NCBI RefSeq assembly: GCF_000007905.1
Contig: NC_004917.1
Coordinates: forward strand, 1,364,001 to 1,428,000
Reading direction: 5' to 3'
Origin: Helicobacter hepaticus ATCC 51449
GTDB lineage: Bacteria; Campylobacterota; Campylobacteria; Campylobacterales; Helicobacteraceae
DNA length: 64,000 bases
The notes beneath the pieces are model-generated. The model saw only the letters and a list, made by a program, of their open reading frames with translations. It did not search any database and was not told the DNA's origin. Of the stretch, positions 59,785 through 64,000 are shown piece after piece; within the stretch, counting starts at the first letter, position 1, and each line of letters begins with the position of its first letter. A program made the position numbers and the translations under genes.

Positions 59785-60878
59785 AGTATTAACATCCCAT
59801 CTCCATAGGAATAAAATCTATATCCTTTTTCCAAAGCAAGTTTATAAAGTTCAAGGCATTTCTCTCGCCCTACCATTGCACTTACAAGCATCATTAAAGT
59901 GCTTTTGGGAAGATGAAAGTTTGTGAGCAAATAATCCACACGTTTAAAACTTTTGCTTGGGTATAAGAAAATATCGCACTCTCCTTGTAAAATTTTATAT
60001 CTTGCATAATATTCTACACATCTTGCACTCGTTGTGCCAATACAAAGCACCTTGTGAGCATTTTGTATAGCAGCAGCACTTTGAGGTGAGAGAGAGAAAA
60101 ATTCCTTATGTATAAGGTGATGTCGTATATCGGCACTTTCTACGTTCATAAATGTCCCTGCTCCGATATGTAATGTGAGAAAACAAGTCTCAAACTGCGC
60201 CTTTATAGACTCTATACTCTCTTTGCTAAAATGCAATGAAGCAGTTGGGGCAGCGATTGAGCCAAGTTGTTTGCTAAAGACACTTTGGTAAAAATGGGCA
60301 TCTTGGCAAGAATCTTCGCGTTTAATATAAGGTGGAAGAGGGGTATGTCCATATTTTTCAAGCATATCAAGCACTTGTATATATTCAAGTGCGTGTTCAT
60401 TTTGCATAAAACTTACCACACGTAATCCATTATCAAGGCATTCTTGGACTTGGGCAATAAGAAATGGGTTTGTAGAATCTGTATTTATGAGAAGTTTATC
60501 GCCACATTTTACACGTCCTTTGATTTGCACAAGAAAAAGCGGTATCGCAGAAGATGTTGATTGCAGGGGTTTATGATAAAAAATTTCAAAAGTTTTATCA
60601 CTTAGTTTTTGTGTGTTACAATCAAGCTTGTGGGCGTAGATTCTCGCTTTAATCACGCGAGTATCATTAAATACAAGAAGCGTGTCTTTTGGCACAAAAT
60701 CACAAAAATGATAAAAATCACTATGGATAATGCGCCCACTATCTCTTTGATAGATAAGTAATTTTGCCCTCTCGCGAGGATTGGCAGGATTTTGTGCTAT
60801 GGCTGAAAAAGGTAAGGTATAGTCATAACTAGAGAGAGCAAAGTCGCTTTCTTGAATTTTTGGATCAAAATATGTCAT
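59781..60878 (-). CDS. queA: tRNA preQ1(34) S-adenosylmethionine ribosyltransferase-isomerase QueA
   Basis: The 365-residue protein has YDYTLPFSAIAQNPANPRER at the N-terminus, FCDFVPKDTLLVFNDTRVIK near residue 53, the core KYGHTPLPPYIKRED, LHIGAGTFMNVESADIRHH near 236 and LLTNFHLPKSTLMMLVSA near 320. It transfers the ribosyl part of SAM to preQ1 in tRNA, a step of queuosine synthesis. It overlaps rsmG and tatC by 4 bp each, giving a tight operon. Confidence 0.95.
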   Translation of the reverse strand: MTYFDPKIQESDFALSSYDYTLPFSAIAQNPANPRERAKLLIYQRDSGRIIHSDFYHFCDFVPKDTLLVFNDTRVIKARIYAHKLDCNTQKLSDKTFEIFYHKPLQSTSSAIPLFLVQIKGRVKCGDKLLINTDSTNPFLIAQVQECLDNGLRVVSFMQNEHALEYIQVLDMLEKYGHTPLPPYIKREDSCQDAHFYQSVFSKQLGSIAAPTASLHFSKESIESIKAQFETCFLTLHIGAGTFMNVESADIRHHLIHKEFFSLSPQSAAAIQNAHKVLCIGTTSARCVEYYARYKILQGECDIFLYPSKSFKRVDYLLTNFHLPKSTLMMLVSAMVGREKCLELYKLALEKGYRFYSYGDGMLIL

Positions 60879-61672
60879 AAAGAACTCTCTTTGCCCTCTT
60901 GTTTTTCTTGTAAGTCTGTTTGAGCAATGTCTTCTTCATCTTCTTCCTCATCTTGAGGTTGTGCTGGATTAACAAACTTAAGCACAATAATAGAGATTCC
61001 ATAAAGTCCCATAAGAGGAATGGCTAAAAGAACTTGTGAAATGACATCTGGAGGGGCAATAAGGGCAGCAATGATAAAAATAAGAACCACCGCATATTTA
61101 AAAAAATTCTTTAGGCTTTCATCGGTGATTAAACCTACTTTTCCCAAAAAAAAGCATAATACAGGCAATTCAAATGCAATACCAAAGCCAATAACAAGTC
61201 GTGTAAAAAATGTAAAATAATTTTCTGCGGTGATATAGGCTTCAAATTGGTCATTACCAAAGAGCAAAACATTTTTAATAATAAAAGGAAGCACGCCAAG
61301 ATAAGAAAATACTACACCGATGGCAAACATAGTTGTCCCAAAGAATACAAAGGGAATCACTACTTTTTTTTCGTTCTTATATAAGCCTGGAGCGACAAAA
61401 ATCCATATCTGCCAAAAAATTACAGGCGTAGAGATAACAAGAGCAGCAAAAAGTGCAGATTTCATTGCAATAAAAATCCCCTCTATCATACCTGAAGCAA
61501 TGAATTTACCCCTTATTTCGCTTCCTAAAACTTCAACAAGAGGGAGTTTAATAATATGAAAAATTTCTTCCCAAAAACCAAAGCATACAACAAAGGCGGC
61601 GAATAATACAGAAATACTAATAATAAGTCTTTTGCGCAAGTCTTGTATGTGTGGTTTGAGGTCTTCAAGCAT
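60875..61672 (-). CDS. tatC: Sec-independent protein translocase TatC
   Basis: The 265-residue protein has six membrane spans and the TatC landmarks HIQDLRKRLIISISV at the N-terminus, PVIFWQIWIFVAPGLYKNEK near residue 83, and FGIAFELPVLCFFLGKVGLI near 162 with the conserved Phe-Glu. A Glu/Asp-rich tail ends it. TatC binds twin-arginine signals; six candidate Tat substrates lie in this window. The start lies 2 bp after tatB. Confidence 0.95.
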   Translation of the reverse strand: MLEDLKPHIQDLRKRLIISISVLFAAFVVCFGFWEEIFHIIKLPLVEVLGSEIRGKFIASGMIEGIFIAMKSALFAALVISTPVIFWQIWIFVAPGLYKNEKKVVIPFVFFGTTMFAIGVVFSYLGVLPFIIKNVLLFGNDQFEAYITAENYFTFFTRLVIGFGIAFELPVLCFFLGKVGLITDESLKNFFKYAVVLIFIIAALIAPPDVISQVLLAIPLMGLYGISIIVLKFVNPAQPQDEEEDEEDIAQTDLQEKQEGKESSL

Positions 61673-61674
61673 AG

Positions 61675-62244
61675 CTATGAATCCTTTGATGATGAAGATT
61701 GTGTAGATTCTACTATAGAGGGAGAATGCAGAGAATCTACACTACTTTCCTTAGAATTAATAGAATCTATGGAATTTTGAGGCTTTTGTGTGGCGTATGC
61801 AATCTCCCTTGTGGAATCTGTAGGAATTGATTCTTGGGTAGTAGGTGTCTGTGCTGCTGCTGAACTTTCATAGCTTATATCGCTATTAAGAGATTCAAGA
61901 GTGGATTGTAAATTTTTTGCCTCTTCCGAGAGAACCTCTTTTGTCTCTTGCAATGGTTTAGTGAGAGAATCCACACTTATTTCGCGTAGCTCATCAAGCC
62001 TTATATCTTTTGTGAGTTTATTAACTTCACTTTCAAGGGTATCTTTATATTTGAGCGCTTCTTGCTTGATTTCAGAGAGTTGAATTTCTTTATCAAAAGT
62101 CTCTTTTGCTTCTGCCATAGTTTTTTTTACGGCGCGGAAAAACTTAACAATATCAACAATAGTTTGCGGGAGTTTGTTAGGACCAAGTGCAATAACTGCT
62201 ACAATCAAAATAACTAATACTTCAAAAATACCAACACCAAACAT
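61675..62244 (-). CDS. tatB: Sec-independent protein translocase TatB
   Basis: The 189-residue protein has the short N-terminal span FGVGIFEVLVILIVAVIALG followed by PNKLPQTIVDIVKFFRAVKK, the amphipathic helix of TatB. A long coiled region and a low-complexity Ser/Thr/Gln-rich tail follow from about residue 120, longer than in E. coli. It works with TatC in recognising Tat substrates. Confidence 0.93.
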   Translation of the reverse strand: MFGVGIFEVLVILIVAVIALGPNKLPQTIVDIVKFFRAVKKTMAEAKETFDKEIQLSEIKQEALKYKDTLESEVNKLTKDIRLDELREISVDSLTKPLQETKEVLSEEAKNLQSTLESLNSDISYESSAAAQTPTTQESIPTDSTREIAYATQKPQNSIDSINSKESSVDSLHSPSIVESTQSSSSKDS

Positions 62245-62403
62245 ACTTACCTCGTTCTCACTCTATTGAATCTACTTGCATAATGACAATAGCATTTTAT
62301 AATAACTTAGTAATTTTACAAGTTTCTTGCTTGCCCTTTTAGGAATAAAAAATGCTTTTTTGGGTTAAAATTAGAGTTTATTTAGAGATAAAGTGGAGCA
62401 GTA

Positions 62404-63672
62404 ATGATTGATACAAAGGCATTGATAAATCAATTTGATGAAATAAAATCGCGACTTGCAATTAAAAAAGTAAGTGAAGAAACATTGAGTGCTCTTAAAG
62501 ATATGGCTCTTAAATATAAATCCTGCAAACAGGAGCTTGAAGAGTTACAAGCTTTTCAAAATAAAACTTCAAAACTTTTTGGCGAATATAAAAGAGAGCA
62601 AAAAGATATTACAGCACTTAAAGTGGCGCTTGATGAGAATAAAGTTAAGATGAGCACTTTAGAATCTACGCTAAAAGAGATAGAATCACATTTAGAAACA
62701 CTTGCTTATGGGATACCGAATCTACCTGATGATGCCACGCCAGAGGGTGAGGATGAGAATGATAATGTTGAAATTAAAAAAGTGCTCTCTCCTCCACATT
62801 TTGATTTTGTTCCTAAAGAGCATTGGGAACTTGGTATTGCAAATGGTTGGATTGATTTTGAAGCAGGAGTAAAACTTGCTAAAAGTCGTTTTAGTGTGTT
62901 GCGTGGAATGGGAGCAAAACTCAATCGCGCACTTATTAATTTTATGTTAGATTATAATGAAAAAGCAGGTTTTGAATCTATTGTAACACCCGTAATTGTT
63001 AATGCACGAGCACTTTTTGGCACAGGACAGCTTCCAAAGTTTGAAGAAGATATGTTTAAAGTAGATTCTCATTTTTGTGATGAACAAAGTGAGCACGATT
63101 TGTATCTTATCTCTACTTCAGAAATTACGCTTACTAATCTCTATCAAGATAGTATTATTCCAAGTGAGGAACTACCTATTATGCTCACAGCTCAAACACC
63201 TTGTTTTCGTAAAGAAGCGGGAAGTGCAGGGCGAGATACGCGGGGTATGATACGCCAACATCAGTTTGATAAAGTTGAGCTTGTGGCTATTACTCACCCA
63301 ACCCAAAGTGCAGCAATGCAGGAGAAAATGGTGCAAACAGCAAGCGAGATTTTAAGTGAGCTTAAGCTTCCACATCGTTTAATGCAGTTATGTGGTGGTG
63401 ATTTGGGCTTTAGTGCAAGTAATACCATTGATATTGAAGTGTGGCTTCCGGGACAAAATTGTTATCGTGAGATTAGCTCTATATCAAATACGCGTGATTT
63501 TCAAGCTCGTAGAGCGAAGATTCGTTACAAAGAAAATGGTAAAAATGCCCTTGTGCATACACTTAATGGTTCATCTTTGGCAGTAGGACGCACACTTATT
63601 GCAATTATGGAAAATTATCAGCAAGTAGATGGGAGTGTAATGATTCCTGAAGTGCTACAAAAGTATCTATAA
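62404..63672 (+). CDS. serS: Seryl-tRNA synthetase
   Basis: The 422-residue enzyme has the N-terminal coiled-coil arm for the long variable loop of tRNA-Ser, then class II motif 2 [20 protein letters not shown] near residue 264 and motif 3 [20 protein letters not shown] near 391. It charges serine tRNAs, one of which lies 4 kb away. The ATG at 62404 lies just after GGAGCAGTA. Length is normal. Confidence 0.97.
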   Translation: MIDTKALINQFDEIKSRLAIKKVSEETLSALKDMALKYKSCKQELEELQAFQNKTSKLFGEYKREQKDITALKVALDENKVKMSTLESTLKEIESHLETLAYGIPNLPDDATPEGEDENDNVEIKKVLSPPHFDFVPKEHWELGIANGWIDFEAGVKLAKSRFSVLRGMGAKLNRALINFMLDYNEKAGFESIVTPVIVNARALFGTGQLPKFEEDMFKVDSHFCDEQSEHDLYLISTSEITLTNLYQDSIIPSEELPIMLTAQTPCFRKEAGSAGRDTRGMIRQHQFDKVELVAITHPTQSAAMQEKMVQTASEILSELKLPHRLMQLCGGDLGFSASNTIDIEVWLPGQNCYREISSISNTRDFQARRAKIRYKENGKNALVHTLNGSSLAVGRTLIAIMENYQQVDGSVMIPEVLQKYL

Positions 63673-63684
63673 AAGTGAGATATT

Positions 63685-64000
63685 ATGGCAGAAGAACAAG
63701 AAAATAATGTTGGTGATAACTTAGAAATCCCAGATTCACAAGGTAAAGATGGTGCAAATGAGGGAGATTCTCAAAGTGAGGAAACTACAGAATCTGCTGC
63801 TGGGCAAAATAAAATTAAGGCTATCATAGGGACGTTTGAATCGCATTTGCAACCTTTTTTGCAAATGCTCAAAGAAAATAAAGTCTTAATGATTGGTGTG
63901 ATTGCTATTTTTGCACTTATTGTGGTATTTTTGATATTAATTATTGTGCTACTCCTTAGTAAAAATACTTCGCAAGAAAAGCCAGAACCTGCACCTATTT
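63685..64000 (+). CDS. Membrane protein after serS, 3' end outside window
   Basis: The frame opens at ATG 63685 and runs to the window end (105 codons seen). A Glu/Asn/Ser-rich N-terminus of about 60 residues precedes one strong membrane span (VLMIGVIAIFALIVVFLILI). In H. pylori a long uncharacterised membrane protein (HP1479) follows serS, and this could be its counterpart. Function unknown. Confidence 0.75.
   Translation, partial: MAEEQENNVGDNLEIPDSQGKDGANEGDSQSEETTESAAGQNKIKAIIGTFESHLQPFLQMLKENKVLMIGVIAIFALIVVFLILIIVLLLSKNTSQEKPEPAPI

Overview
The window is from a low-GC member of the Campylobacterota, very probably an enterohepatic Helicobacter close to H. hepaticus. The grounds are a cdtABC genotoxin operon, a 1375-residue GMP synthase carrying inserted foreign domains (a length I recall for H. 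hepaticus GuaA), a Campylobacter-type PEB1 aspartate/glutamate ABC operon, poly-C and poly-G contingency tracts inside surface-modification genes, and recognisable tatB, tatC, queA, rsmG and serS. No database search was possible, so every family call rests on motifs and memory.

Layout. 1-3.0 kb: the 3' end of a type I specificity gene, a Fic gene flanked by 29-bp direct repeats, and hsdM. 3.0-4.4 kb: an ArsB-type arsenite exporter. 4.4-9.4 kb and 16.6-21.8 kb: two halves of what reads as one O-methyl-phosphoramidate (MeOPN) capsule/LPS decoration locus. The first half has two DUF2972 candidate transferases and two methyltransferases, three of the four with in-frame homopolymer tracts. The second half has L-glutamine kinase, gamma-glutamyl-CDP-amidate hydrolase, a CysC-like CDP-amidate kinase, a cytidylyltransferase and a CysQ-like phosphatase. 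Between the halves sits a type VI secretion PAAR / Tae4-like amidase / Tai4-like immunity module, bracketed by a perfect 57-bp repeat, and then a frameshifted type IIG restriction-modification gene. 21.8-26 kb: a broken glycosyltransferase and mcrBC. 26.1-30.2 kb: guaA with three GNAT domains and a complete 3-methyladenine glycosylase domain. 30.2-33.5 kb: cdtABC between gene remnants.

33.5-52 kb is an accessory redox and transport region. It holds a DinB-like protein, an SMR pair, two MFS exporters, a four-gene array of related membrane proteins, cupin and carboxymuconolactone-decarboxylase proteins, two aldo-keto reductases, MdaB, an NmrA-like protein, a MerR regulator, an Rrf2 regulator, an acetyltransferase, and a 643-residue secreted DUF1561 protein resembling the Leptospira virulence-modifying (VM) toxins. 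Seven near-identical promoters with a 19-bp spacer and a dyad, one of them upstream of the MerR gene itself, suggest a local MerR regulon. 52.5-53.5 kb is a gene graveyard with pieces of an aldo-keto reductase leader, a TehA-type transporter, cas9 and dinB.

53.5-58.4 kb: a Tat-exported ferredoxin plus cytochrome b pair, then the pebC-peb1A-permease operon. 58.4-64 kb: tRNA-Ser(GGA), two small proteins, rsmG-queA-tatC-tatB on the minus strand, serS, and the start of a membrane protein. The Tat genes fit the six predicted Tat substrates in the window.
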